33,115 nt of DNA from Nitrospirota bacterium (GTDB lineage Bacteria; Nitrospirota; Nitrospiria; Nitrospirales; NS-4): contig VBOO01000019.1 in the NCBI GenBank assembly GCA_005877505.1, positions 1 through 33,115 on the forward strand. The letters are read 5' to 3'. How positions within the stretch are numbered: position 1 is the stretch's first letter; each line of letters opens with the position of its first letter. Below are positions 8,055 through 16,802 of the stretch, one piece after another. The position numbers and the translations under genes are program-made. Below the pieces are notes generated by a model, which was given only the letters and a program-made list of their open reading frames with translations, did not search any database and had not been told where the DNA came from.

Positions 8055-9160
8055 TCATGCGTGCGACTGGAGGATCGGAATAGGGTGCGGACTGCCCGAA
8101 CCGGGCGGGGGGACAAGGACCGGCGCATCAGGCACCGTGCCCAGCTGGCCGCAAGCGCCCAGGATGTCCCGCCCCTTGCTTTTGCGGATGTAGGCCTCCA
8201 GCCCGTGCCGTGTCAGGACGGCCTGGAAGCGCAGCACGCGTTCATCGGAGGGCCGCCGGTGCGGGTTGCCCGGAAACTCGTTGAACGGGATCAGGTTGAT
8301 CTTGCAGCGGAGACCGCGCAGCAACTTGACGAGCCGCGCGGCGTCCTGCTCCGTGTCGTTCACGTCGGCCAGCAGCACGTACTCGAACGTCAAGCGGCGG
8401 TGTGGTTTCAAGGGAAACGCTCGACAGGCTGCCAGCAGGGTCTCCAACGGGTACACCTTGTTGACCGCCGGCATGAGCCGGTTCCGCTGTTCGTTGGTCG
8501 TGGCGTTCAGCGACACCGCCAGGTTGACGCCCATGCGCGCCACCTGCGTGAGCCGTGGGCTCAGCCCGGCCGTCGACAGCGTGATCCGGCGGGGCGAGAA
8601 GCCGACGCCCCAGGTCTGATTGGTAAGGCGGCGGATGGCTTGGCTTCCTCCACCGCCGAGGCGTTGGCCAGCGGCTCGCCCATACCCATGAGGACGAGGT
8701 TCGTGATCGGCCGGTCTTTCGGCAAGAGTCGTTGCGCGGCTAAGACCTGTCCCACGATCTCATGGGCCCTGAGGTTGCGCTGGAGCCCCATCTGCCCGGT
8801 CAAACAAAACGTACAGTCCAGCGTGCAGCCGACCTGGGTGGAAAGACAGAGGGTCAGGCGATCAGTCGAACGGAGAGAGGTATCTGGGATGAGGACGCTT
8901 TCGATGCGCTTGTCGTCCTCCAGGGAGAAAATGAATTTCCGTGTGCCGTCTTCCGACGTGAGGACTTCGGATGGGCTCAACGATCCGATGCGTGACTGTG
9001 CGGCCAGGCGCGTCCGGTCCGTCATGGCGGCGATGTCCGTGATGCGGGCCTGGTAGAGCCAGCGGAGGATCTGCCGGGCGCGGTAGCGGGGCCAGCCCCA
9101 GGCGCGCACCAGCGCGGCCAGTTCGTCCGCGCTCAAGGCGATGAGGTCTATCAGGGACAT
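8055..9160 (-). pseudogene. rlmN: 23S rRNA (adenine2503-C2)/tRNA methyltransferase RlmN, frame-broken near 8637-8641
   Basis: N-terminal ORF 8561..9160 (CTLDCTFCLTGQMGLQRNL, NLVLMGMGEPLAN) and C-terminal ORF 8055..8543 (ARMGVNLAVSLNATTNEQRNRLMPAVNK, INLIPFNEFPG) lie in different frames. One inserted G restores VEEAKAIRRLTNQTWGVGFSPRRIT. Confidence 0.85.
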
Positions 9161-9251
9161 TGCGGAGAGAGCCTAACACAGCATCCAGATACGCAGCAAG
9201 CCACCCACATCCTCCGCGGAAGCCGTACACCCCTGTGGTATAATTTTCGTC

Positions 9252-11522
9252 ATGCGTGCGCCTTCCGTGACAACCTTCATGTCTTCCTTCACCTTTCTGT
9301 CTCGTGTCTTTCGGCTTGGCGTGCCGCTCGTTGCCTCCGGCGTTGTCCTCGTCCTCGTGACCGTCGTGTCTGCTGACCTGCCGGGCGGCGCCCAGTGTGT
9401 GGAGCCGGCCTCCTGTCTGGCCCAGGCCGTCCAATCGTTGACTCAGCAGGATCAGGAGACAGCGACTCGTCTCTTGCAAGATCTCATCGATCAATTTTCG
9501 GGCACGCCGTGGGGCGGTCGCGCCGAGCTGCTGCTCGGGAAGTGGTACCAGGAGCAAGGCGATCGGCAGGCAGTTCCCTACCTTGTGGCTGCGCCCGCGC
9601 ATCTGCCTGCGTTAGGCGACTACGCGCACTTCTACCTCGGTGAGGCCGGGATGAAGCGCGGCGACTACAACGGAGCCGCGACGGCCTTCGACTTGCTGGT
9701 CGAGCGGTACCCGGACAGCGTGCTCAGGCCCCCGGCCCTGGCGCGGGCAGCCGAGGCGTGGTTCCTGGCCGATGACTGCCGACGCGCGAGGGAGCGGCAG
9801 GCTCAGTTTCTGTCGGAGTACAGCAGCCATGCCTTGGCGCCTGCTGTGCTCTTGCGCCACGGCGAGTGCCTGGAGAAGGTTGGCGACACCGCCGGTGCGG
9901 TCGCGACCTATCAGCGCATCTGGACTCAGTATGCAGCCGCCTCGCAAGCCGACGACGCTGCGGTGCGACTGGAGCGCCTGCGGAGCGAAGGCGTCGCGAT
10001 TCCTGAATTGACGGGGGGCGAGCGCTGGGTGCGCGCTAAGACGCTGTTCGACGCGGGCCAGTACCCCAAGGCGGTAAAGGCCTGCGAAGAAATCCTCAAG
10101 GGGACACCGGGCGGGACGCACCGGGAACAGGCCAGGCTGACGCTCGGAATCGCGCAGGTGCGGCTCAAACGCTATGAGGATGCCCGCGCCAGCTTCGAGC
10201 AGTTGGCCAAGAGCGGGACGAACGGGCTCGCGCAGGAGGCCATCAACTGGCTCGGCCGGATCTTCCTGCGGCTGGGGTTGGACGAGCCTTTCCTCGCTCT
10301 CGCCCGCGAGGTCGAAGCCGGTCGTCTTTCCGGCGAGGCGAAGGCGAAGTTCTTGCTGATGCTGGCCGCCCAGCATGCGGATCGCGGGCGGACGGATCAG
10401 GCGATCCAGACCTATCAGCAAGTCGGACGAAAGGAGAAGCCGGAGAGCCTGGCCGCGGAAGGATATTGGCGCGCCGGGTGGCTGCTTTACAAGAGTGGTC
10501 GCTACGAGGAGGCCGGTCGCTCTTTTGATCAGGCCGTTCAGCTCCAACCGGACGGCCCCGTCCGCCTAGCGGCGCTCTATTGGAAAGGGCGGAGCCTGGA
10601 GAAGGCCGGCGAGCCGCAGAAAGCCGCCGCGCTGTTCGCGGCGCTCTGCACGGAGGCGCCGTTGACCTATTACTGCCACACCGCACGGGCACGCGCGGGC
10701 GGGGCCGCGATGACCAACATCGTCGGAGGTGATGGAGACAGCGGGTCGTTTCCCGGGTTGGATCCCCAGGACAAGACGGTCACGACCGACGTTCACTACC
10801 AGCGCGCCGTGGAACTTCGCATGGTGGGCCTGTTGCGCGAGGCGGGTGAGGAGCTGGGCATGCTACCCGGACGGATCGGCGGAGACCGCAGGGCCATTCT
10901 GTGGCTGGCGGGCCTCTTCAAAGAGGTCGGGGAGTACTATCGCGCCCTGAAATTGGTACAGCTGTTCTTCCCTGACGTGATTGACCGCGGCGTCACTGGA
11001 GTGCCTGCTGCGTTCTGGGAATTGGCGTACCCGCAGGGACTCTTGCCGGTGATCCAGACGGTGGCGGATCACGGTGTGGACCCGCATCTCGTGGCCGCGA
11101 TCATCCGGGAAGAGAGCACCTACAATCCGTCAGCGGTGTCGCCGGCCGGCGCCCTGGGCCTGATGCAGGTAACGCCCCAAACTGCGGAGATGATCGCGCA
11201 CCGTCTGGGCGCCGAGGCGTTCAACCGGGACCGGTTGTTCGACCCCACGTACAACATCAAGCTCGGAAGTCGGTACCTGGGACAACTGGGGGAGAAATTC
11301 AACCACAATCCGATCTATACAATCGCGGCGTACAATGCCGGCCCCGATATCGTATCCAAATGGGCGCAGCAATTCGGCGGTAGCGATCCAGATGAGTTCA
11401 TCGAGACGATTCCCTATACCGAGACCCGGCTGTACGTGAAGCGGGTCCTGCGCACCTACCGGGAATACAAGCGGGTGAGCGGGCTCGAGTGCGCGGCGTC
11501 GTTTTTTGAGAAGGGGTGCTGA
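9252..11522 (+). CDS. Soluble lytic murein transglycosylase with TPR-like repeats
   Basis: N-terminal helical repeats; C-terminal SLT motif IIREESTYNPSAVSPAGALGLMQVTPQTA and YNIKLGSRYLGQL...AAYNAGP. Confidence 0.93.
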   Translation: MRAPSVTTFMSSFTFLSRVFRLGVPLVASGVVLVLVTVVSADLPGGAQCVEPASCLAQAVQSLTQQDQETATRLLQDLIDQFSGTPWGGRAELLLGKWYQEQGDRQAVPYLVAAPAHLPALGDYAHFYLGEAGMKRGDYNGAATAFDLLVERYPDSVLRPPALARAAEAWFLADDCRRARERQAQFLSEYSSHALAPAVLLRHGECLEKVGDTAGAVATYQRIWTQYAAASQADDAAVRLERLRSEGVAIPELTGGERWVRAKTLFDAGQYPKAVKACEEILKGTPGGTHREQARLTLGIAQVRLKRYEDARASFEQLAKSGTNGLAQEAINWLGRIFLRLGLDEPFLALAREVEAGRLSGEAKAKFLLMLAAQHADRGRTDQAIQTYQQVGRKEKPESLAAEGYWRAGWLLYKSGRYEEAGRSFDQAVQLQPDGPVRLAALYWKGRSLEKAGEPQKAAALFAALCTEAPLTYYCHTARARAGGAAMTNIVGGDGDSGSFPGLDPQDKTVTTDVHYQRAVELRMVGLLREAGEELGMLPGRIGGDRRAILWLAGLFKEVGEYYRALKLVQLFFPDVIDRGVTGVPAAFWELAYPQGLLPVIQTVADHGVDPHLVAAIIREESTYNPSAVSPAGALGLMQVTPQTAEMIAHRLGAEAFNRDRLFDPTYNIKLGSRYLGQLGEKFNHNPIYTIAAYNAGPDIVSKWAQQFGGSDPDEFIETIPYTETRLYVKRVLRTYREYKRVSGLECAASFFEKGC

Positions 11523-11527
11523 CAGAC

Positions 11528-11776
11528 GTGGACAAGATGGCTGCCCTTGAAGCGAAGGTCAAAGAGCTCATCAAGCATTCCACCGGGCTGCAGCGGCGGG
11601 CGGTGCAGCTGGAATCCCGCCTTCGCGAGGCGGACGCCAAGCTGGAGCGCCACGCGGCCGACTCCCGCCGGCGCGAGAAGGAGCGGGAGTGGTTCCGGGG
11701 CCGATTGCAGAAGATTTTGGGCGAGCTGGAGCTCCTCGAACATCGGGAGGACAGCCGGCAAGCAGGCAAGGGCTGA
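11528..11776 (+). CDS. Small coiled-coil protein upstream of zapA (ZapB-like by position)
   Basis: VDKMAALEAKVKELIKHSTGLQRRAVQLESRLREADAKLERH...; GTG start at 11528; adjacent to zapA. Confidence 0.6.
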   Translation: MDKMAALEAKVKELIKHSTGLQRRAVQLESRLREADAKLERHAADSRRREKEREWFRGRLQKILGELELLEHREDSRQAGKG

Positions 11777-11798
11777 CGCTCAGGAACGGAGGACGACG

Positions 11799-12080
11799 GT
11801 GAGCCAGAGATTTGAGGTCGAGATCTACGGCCAGCGGTACGCGATCCGGGGAGAAGCCGACCAGTCGTACGTCAATGAGTTGGCCAGGGAAGTGGACGAG
11901 CAGATGCGGACCCTGGCCGGGGGGATGAAAGTGGCCACGCCCGCCAAAGTCGCCATCCTGGCGGCCCTGAACCTGGCGCACCAGCTCCATCAGGCGCGCA
12001 AGTTTCAGCACGAGAAGGTGGAGCAGATGGCCGATAGTCTCATCAGTTCGATCGAAGAGACGCTCGGCGGCGCCAGATAG
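11799..12080 (+). CDS. zapA: Cell division protein ZapA
   Basis: VSQRFEVEIYGQRYAIRGEADQSYVNELAREVDEQM...KVAILAALNLAHQL; GTG start at 11799. Confidence 0.88.
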   Translation: MSQRFEVEIYGQRYAIRGEADQSYVNELAREVDEQMRTLAGGMKVATPAKVAILAALNLAHQLHQARKFQHEKVEQMADSLISSIEETLGGAR

Positions 12081-12091
12081 GGCTTTTGTTC

Positions 12092-12121
12092 TTGCAAGCC
12101 CGTAGACGTTTTTGCTAGACT
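12092..12121 (+). promoter_or_regulatory. Candidate sigma70-type promoter for an unannotated intergenic transcript
   Basis: TTGCAA (12092-12097), 18-nt spacer, TAGACT (12116-12121). Confidence 0.35.
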
Positions 12122-12124
12122 GGC

Positions 12125-12300
12125 GCCCGGATGGGAACGGAATGCTCCCGTCGGTGGAAAGCCCTGCACGATGTAGGGCTTGTGACAAGGCTGGATATGA
12201 CAATTCACGAGGACGAGCGGTTTTGGTTAGACCAAACCGGTTCAGTTGACACAACAGGATGGGGACAGGGCTCGGGCCTAACACCGTCAGCATGCTTTTT
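12125..12300 (+). ncRNA. Candidate structured RNA in the zapA-rny intergenic region
   Basis: Hairpins AGCCCTGCA-CGA-TGTAGGGCT (12160-12180, 9 bp with one G-U) and CGGTTTtGGT-TAG-ACCAAACCG (12218-12239, 9 bp plus bulge) downstream of a promoter-like sequence; boundaries are approximate. Confidence 0.3.
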
Positions 12301-12500
12301 GGCTCTGGAGAGCCCGAACGGAATGGGGGATTCGGTCTCAGAATGAGGGATGTGCGACACAGACGCTGGTGTACATGCAAGGGCTGAAGCCCCCTCCTGA
12401 CGACTCTTCCTCCCCGCCGGTTGCGTCCTGCCGGGCAAGCGGCTCGCTTCTCTAATCGCCTTTCCGTCCGCCTTTCACCGACTCGCTTCCAGTTCCGCTC

Positions 12501-12596
12501 CCCCGACCCGTTGCTGGTGACCCATTGCATCGACCCATTGCATCAGTAGAGCAATGGGTTCCCCGAGCAACGGGTGCCCCGAGCAAGGGGTGCCCC
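12501..12596. repeat. Nested palindromic repeat, copy C (three left and three right modules)
   Basis: Left arms ACCCGTTGC (12506), ACCCATTGC (12520), ACCCATTGC (12533); right arms GCAATGGGT (12551), GCAACGGGT (12567), GCAAGGGGT (12583), with (T/G)CCCCGA spacers. Confidence 0.85.
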
Positions 12597-12655
12597 GTAC
12601 GCGATGGCGCTGCCCTGCGGCGCGTGGTGATGTCGTCGCGCTGGCGTGAAGGGAG

Positions 12656-14214
12656 GTGAACCCCATTCCAGACCTGACCATTGTGATCCTGGCGGTGTTC
12701 GCCGGAGCGGCCCTCGGCGCCGGCCTGCTCCGGCTCATTCAAGGCAAAGTGGTGCCCTCGCGGCTTCGTGAGGCGGAGGATCGCGCGGCCCAGATCGTCC
12801 GGGCGGCCGAGAGAGAGGCCTCCACGCGTGCGCGCGAAGCGCAGCTCGAAGCCAAGGACCTGATCGTCCAGGCGAGGGCCGAGCTCGACAAGGAGTTACA
12901 GGCTCAGCGCAACGAGATCCTCGCGCTGGAAAAGCGGCTAGTCCAGAAAGAAGAGTCCCTGGACCGCCGGATGTCCAATTTCGACCGGCGCGAGTCCGAA
13001 CTCCAGAAACGAGAGAAGACGGTGACGTTCCGGGAGAAGGCGTTGGAGGAAAAAGAGACCGACCTGGCGCGCCTGGTCCAGGAACGCACCAAGGCGCTCG
13101 AATACGCCTCGGGCATGACGGCCGACGAGGCCAAGGCGGCGCTCCTACAGCAGGTGGAGAGCGAGGCCAAGTTCGAGGCCGCCAAGATGATCAAGCGGGT
13201 CCAGGACGAAACCAAGGAGGTTGCCGATCGGGAAGCGAAGGAGATCATCGCCCGGTCCATCCAGCGGATCACGCGGGACTACGTGGCGGAGGCGACGATC
13301 TCGGTGGTGCCGCTCCCGAGCGACGGCATGAAGGGTCGGATCATCGGCCGGGAGGGCCGGAACATCCGGGCGCTGGAAGCCGCGACGGGTATCGACCTGG
13401 TCGTGGACGAAACGCCCGAGGCGGTCCTGATCTCCTGCTTCGATCCGCTTCGCCGGGAAATTGCGAAGGTGTCGCTGGAGCGGCTGATGGCGGACGGCAG
13501 GATCCACCCGACCCGCATCGAAGAGGTGGTCGAGAAGGTCAAGAAAGACCTGGACAAGATGATGCTCGAGGAGGCGGAGAAGGTGCTCTTCGAGCTGGGG
13601 ATCACCAACATCCATCCGGAGATCGTGAAGCTCCTGGGTAAGCTCAAGTTCCGGACGAGCTACGGGCAGAACAACCTCTACCACGCGCGCGAGGCGGCCT
13701 ACATCTGCGGGATCATGGCCTCGGAATTGGAGCTGGATGTCAAGCTCTCACGGCGTGGGGCCCTGATGCATGACATGGGCAAGGCGCTGAGCCAGGAGGA
13801 GGAAGGCCCGCACGCCATCATCGGCGCGGACTTCGCCAAGAAATACGGGGAAACGCCATCGCTGCGCACCACGAGCAGGTCGAGCCGATCTGTCCCGAAA
13901 CGGTGCTGGTGGCGGCCGCAGAATCGCTCTCGGCGGCGCGGCCGGGGGCGCGGCGGGAGACCGTCGAGGCCTACATCAAGCGCCTCGAGAAGCTGGAGAA
14001 GCTGGCCGTAGACTACAAGGGAGTGGAGAAGGCTTATGCCATCCAGGCCGGGCGGGAGATCCGGGTGATCGTGAAGCAGGACACGATCACGGACGCGGAA
14101 TGCGCCGTCCTGTCCCGCGACCTGGCCCGCAAGATCGAGCAGGAGCTGACATATCCCGGCCAGATCAAGGTCACGGTTATCCGCGAAAGTCGTTTTACAG
14201 ACGTCGCGAAGTGA
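12656..14214 (+). pseudogene. rny: Ribonuclease Y, frame-broken near 13852-13855 in the HD domain
   Basis: ORF 12656..14011 carries the TM, coiled coil, KH (MKGRIIGREGRNIRALEAATGIDLVVDETPEAV) and the HD motif ([31 protein letters not shown]). The rest ([11 protein letters not shown]...[29 protein letters not shown]...[10 protein letters not shown]) lies in another frame from 13855 to 14214. Confidence 0.87.
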
Positions 14215-14216
14215 AA

Positions 14217-14261
14217 TCCGGGCAAAGGCTGCGTCTCGGCGCGGCCGGGGCGGGCGGGTGG
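14217..14261 (+). repeat. 45-nt palindromic element, copy at the rny-ymdB junction
   Basis: tccgggcaaaGGCTGCGtctcggCGCGGCCggggcgggcgggtgg; 36/45 identical, ungapped, to the unit at 16709-16753. Confidence 0.8.
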
Positions 14262-14263
14262 AA

Positions 14264-15043
14264 ATGAGAATTCTCTTCATCGGCGACATCATCGGCGAGC
14301 CGGGGCGCAAGACCGTCGCCCGCCAGGTGCCGCGGCTCGTCCGAGAGCGCGGGGTGGACTGCGTCATTGCCAACGCGGAAAACGCCGCTGGGGGCTTCGG
14401 TGTCACGCCGGATGTGGCGCGGGAGCTGTTCGCGGCGGGTGTGCACGTGCTCACGAGCGGCAATCACATCTGGGACAAGAAGGAGGTCATCGACTACATC
14501 AAGAACGAGCCCCGGCTGCTGCGGCCCGCCAACTATCCCAAGGGAGTGCCGGGATGCGGCCGCGTTGTGGTGACGACCGCTGCAGGCGAGAAGGTCGGCG
14601 TGGTGCAGGTGATGGGGCGGGTGTCGATGCCCACGGTGGACTGCCCGTTCCGGGTCGTCCGGCACGAGGTCGAGGCGGTCAAGCAGGAGGCGCGAACCGT
14701 CATTGTGGACATGCATGCGGAGGCGACCTCCGAGAAGATGGCCATGGGCTGGTACCTGGACGGCGAGGTCAGCGGGGTGTTCGGAACCCACACCCATGTC
14801 CAGACGGCCGACGAGCGGATCCTGCCCAAGGGCACGGCCTACCTCACCGACGTCGGCATGGTCGGGCCCACCGAGTCCGTGATCGGGATCAAAAAGGAGA
14901 TCGCCATCGAAAAGTTCCTTTCGCAGATGCCGCGCCGCTTCGAAGTGGCCCCGGGACCGTGCGTCTTTTCGGCGGTGCTGTTGGACGTTGACACGGCGGT
15001 CGGCAAGGCCCTCTCGGTCGAACGCGTGCGGATGATGGATTGA
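14264..15043 (+). CDS. ymdB: YmdB family metallophosphoesterase
   Basis: MRILFIGDIIGEPGRKTVARQVP...VIANAENAAGGFGVT...LTSGNHIWDKKE...GTHTHVQTADERILPKGTAYLTDVGMVGP; adjacent to rny. A GTG at 14258 is an alternative start. Confidence 0.92.
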   Translation: MRILFIGDIIGEPGRKTVARQVPRLVRERGVDCVIANAENAAGGFGVTPDVARELFAAGVHVLTSGNHIWDKKEVIDYIKNEPRLLRPANYPKGVPGCGRVVVTTAAGEKVGVVQVMGRVSMPTVDCPFRVVRHEVEAVKQEARTVIVDMHAEATSEKMAMGWYLDGEVSGVFGTHTHVQTADERILPKGTAYLTDVGMVGPTESVIGIKKEIAIEKFLSQMPRRFEVAPGPCVFSAVLLDVDTAVGKALSVERVRMMD

Positions 15044-15047
15044 TCGC

Positions 15048-16418
15048 ATGCCCAGCGGGCCTCCTCCGCGAACGCTCTATACGGTCTCAGCCCTCACGGC
15101 GCTTCTTCGGGTCCACCTCGAGTCCGCCTTCTCCGACGTCTGGGTGGAGGGGGAGGTCTCCAACGTCCGCATCCCGACCTCGGGACACGCCTACTTCACG
15201 CTGAAAGATGCCTCGAGCCAGATCCGTGCGGTCCTCTTCCGGTCCGTCGGGCGCTCCCTGCGGTTCGCCTTGCAGGACGGGATGCAGCTTGTCTGCCGGG
15301 GCCGGGTGACGGTCTACGAGCCCAAAGGCGACTATCAGGTCATCGTGGAGCATGCCGAGCCGAAGGGGGTCGGAGCGCTCCAGCTCGCCTTCGAGCAGCT
15401 CAAAGCGCGGCTGGCAGCAGAGGGTCTGTTCGACCAGGCGCGCAAGCGGCCGTTGCCGTTCCTCCCGCGCCGGATCGGAGTGGTCACCTCGCCTACGGGT
15501 GCGGCGGTCCGGGACATCGTGCAGGTCACCCAGAAGCGCGACCCTGGCGTCACCATCGTGGTCAACCCCGTTGCCGTGCAGGGCGAGAGCGCGGCCGCCG
15601 GGATCGCCCGCGCCATCGAGGAGCTCAACGAGATGGGCGGCTTCGACGTCCTGATCGTGGGGCGCGGCGGCGGATCGCTCGAGGACCTCTGGCCGTTCAA
15701 CGAGGAGAGTGTCGCGCGGGCGATCGCGGCGTCGCACATTCCCGTCGTCTCGGCCGTGGGGCACGAGATCGATTTTACGATCGCTGATTTCGTCGCCGAC
15801 GTGCGGGCTCCCACGCCGTCAGCGGCCGCCGAGTTGGTGGTGCGAGACCGGCAGGATCTCCTCAAGCGGGTCGTGGGGTACGGGGACCGCGCCGTGCATG
15901 CCGTCCGGTCCGTACTCCGGGATCTGCGCGCGCGCGTGGAGGCCGAGCGGCGCAGCCTCCTCGATCCGACCGCGCTCGTGGCGCGCGCCATGCAGCGTCG
16001 TGACGAACTGGAAATGCGCCTGCGCCTGGCGCAGGTGAACCGCCTGAAAGGCCAACGGTCGGCGCTCGAGGCCCTCCGGCTGGATGTGCTGCTCCGGAGT
16101 CCCCGCCAGCGGATCGAGCGGGGCTTGACCCTGCTCCCCCACTTGCGGACGCGCCTCCAGCAACGGATGAGGGTGACGCTGGAATTGTGGCGGCGCGTGT
16201 TAGAAGAATCCATCGGGACGCTCCATGCCTTGAGTCCTCTCGCGATCCTCGGACGGGGGTACAGCATCACCCGGCGGTGGCCGGAGCTGACCGTCTTGCG
16301 GGAAGCCTCCGCCGTCTCGCCCGGCGAGGTCGTGCAGGTGCGGCTGGCCGCCGGCGAGCTGCTGTGCGAGGTCCAGAAGACCGCCGACGAGTTGATTCGG
16401 AGACCCGGCGGCGTATAA
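15048..16418 (+). CDS. xseA: Exodeoxyribonuclease VII large subunit
   Basis: VSNVRIPTSGHAYFTLKDASSQIRAVLFR...GVVTSPTGAAVRDI...IVGRGGGSLEDLWPFNEE...PVVSAVGHEIDFTI. Confidence 0.96.
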   Translation: MPSGPPPRTLYTVSALTALLRVHLESAFSDVWVEGEVSNVRIPTSGHAYFTLKDASSQIRAVLFRSVGRSLRFALQDGMQLVCRGRVTVYEPKGDYQVIVEHAEPKGVGALQLAFEQLKARLAAEGLFDQARKRPLPFLPRRIGVVTSPTGAAVRDIVQVTQKRDPGVTIVVNPVAVQGESAAAGIARAIEELNEMGGFDVLIVGRGGGSLEDLWPFNEESVARAIAASHIPVVSAVGHEIDFTIADFVADVRAPTPSAAAELVVRDRQDLLKRVVGYGDRAVHAVRSVLRDLRARVEAERRSLLDPTALVARAMQRRDELEMRLRLAQVNRLKGQRSALEALRLDVLLRSPRQRIERGLTLLPHLRTRLQQRMRVTLELWRRVLEESIGTLHALSPLAILGRGYSITRRWPELTVLREASAVSPGEVVQVRLAAGELLCEVQKTADELIRRPGGV

Positions 16419-16441
16419 TGCGCCGTTGAGGGAGCGAGAGC

Positions 16442-16708
16442 GTGCCGACGGTCAAATTCGAAGAAGCGCTGGCCCGGTTGGAAGCGATCGTCGCCGAACT
16501 GGAGCGGGGCGAGTTGCCGCTTGAAGACTCCATGCGGATCTTTGAGGAGGGGATCAAGCTCTCCAAGGTCTGCCTCAAGATGCTCGAGGAGGCCGAGCGC
16601 AAGGTGGAGATCCTCGTCAAGGACAAGGACGGCCAGAAGCGCGCACGGACGTTTGACCTTGAGGAGGTCCCTGAAGCCGGCCCGGACGACCGCGACGTCG
16701 ACGGCTGA
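16442..16708 (+). CDS. xseB: Exodeoxyribonuclease VII small subunit
   Basis: VKFEEALARLEAIVAELERGELPLEDSMRIFEEGIKLSKVCLKMLEEAERKVEIL. Confidence 0.95.
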   Translation: MPTVKFEEALARLEAIVAELERGELPLEDSMRIFEEGIKLSKVCLKMLEEAERKVEILVKDKDGQKRARTFDLEEVPEAGPDDRDVDG

Positions 16709-16798
16709 GCCGGGCAAAGACTCCGTCGTGGCGGAGTCGGGGCGGGCGGGTGAGCCGGGCAAAGACTCCGTCCTGGCGGAGTCGGGGCGGGTGGGTGA
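16709..16798 (+). repeat. Two tandem copies of the 45-nt palindromic element between xseB and tlyA
   Basis: 16709-16753 and 16754-16798, 43/45 identical; each contains GACTCCG-6 nt-CGGAGTC. Confidence 0.92.
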
Positions 16799-16802
16799 GA
16801 AC

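Noticed and set aside
9239-9244. TATAAT as the transglycosylase promoter -10
   Set aside because: Only 7 nt before the ATG at 9252 and no good -35; insufficient support.
12081-12655. Firm assignment of 6S RNA
   Set aside because: Synteny with zapA is suggestive, but I could not find the long closing stem and central bubble, so only a generic candidate RNA is reported.
16709-16798. CRISPR-like array
   Set aside because: Only two directly abutting units with no spacers and no cas genes.
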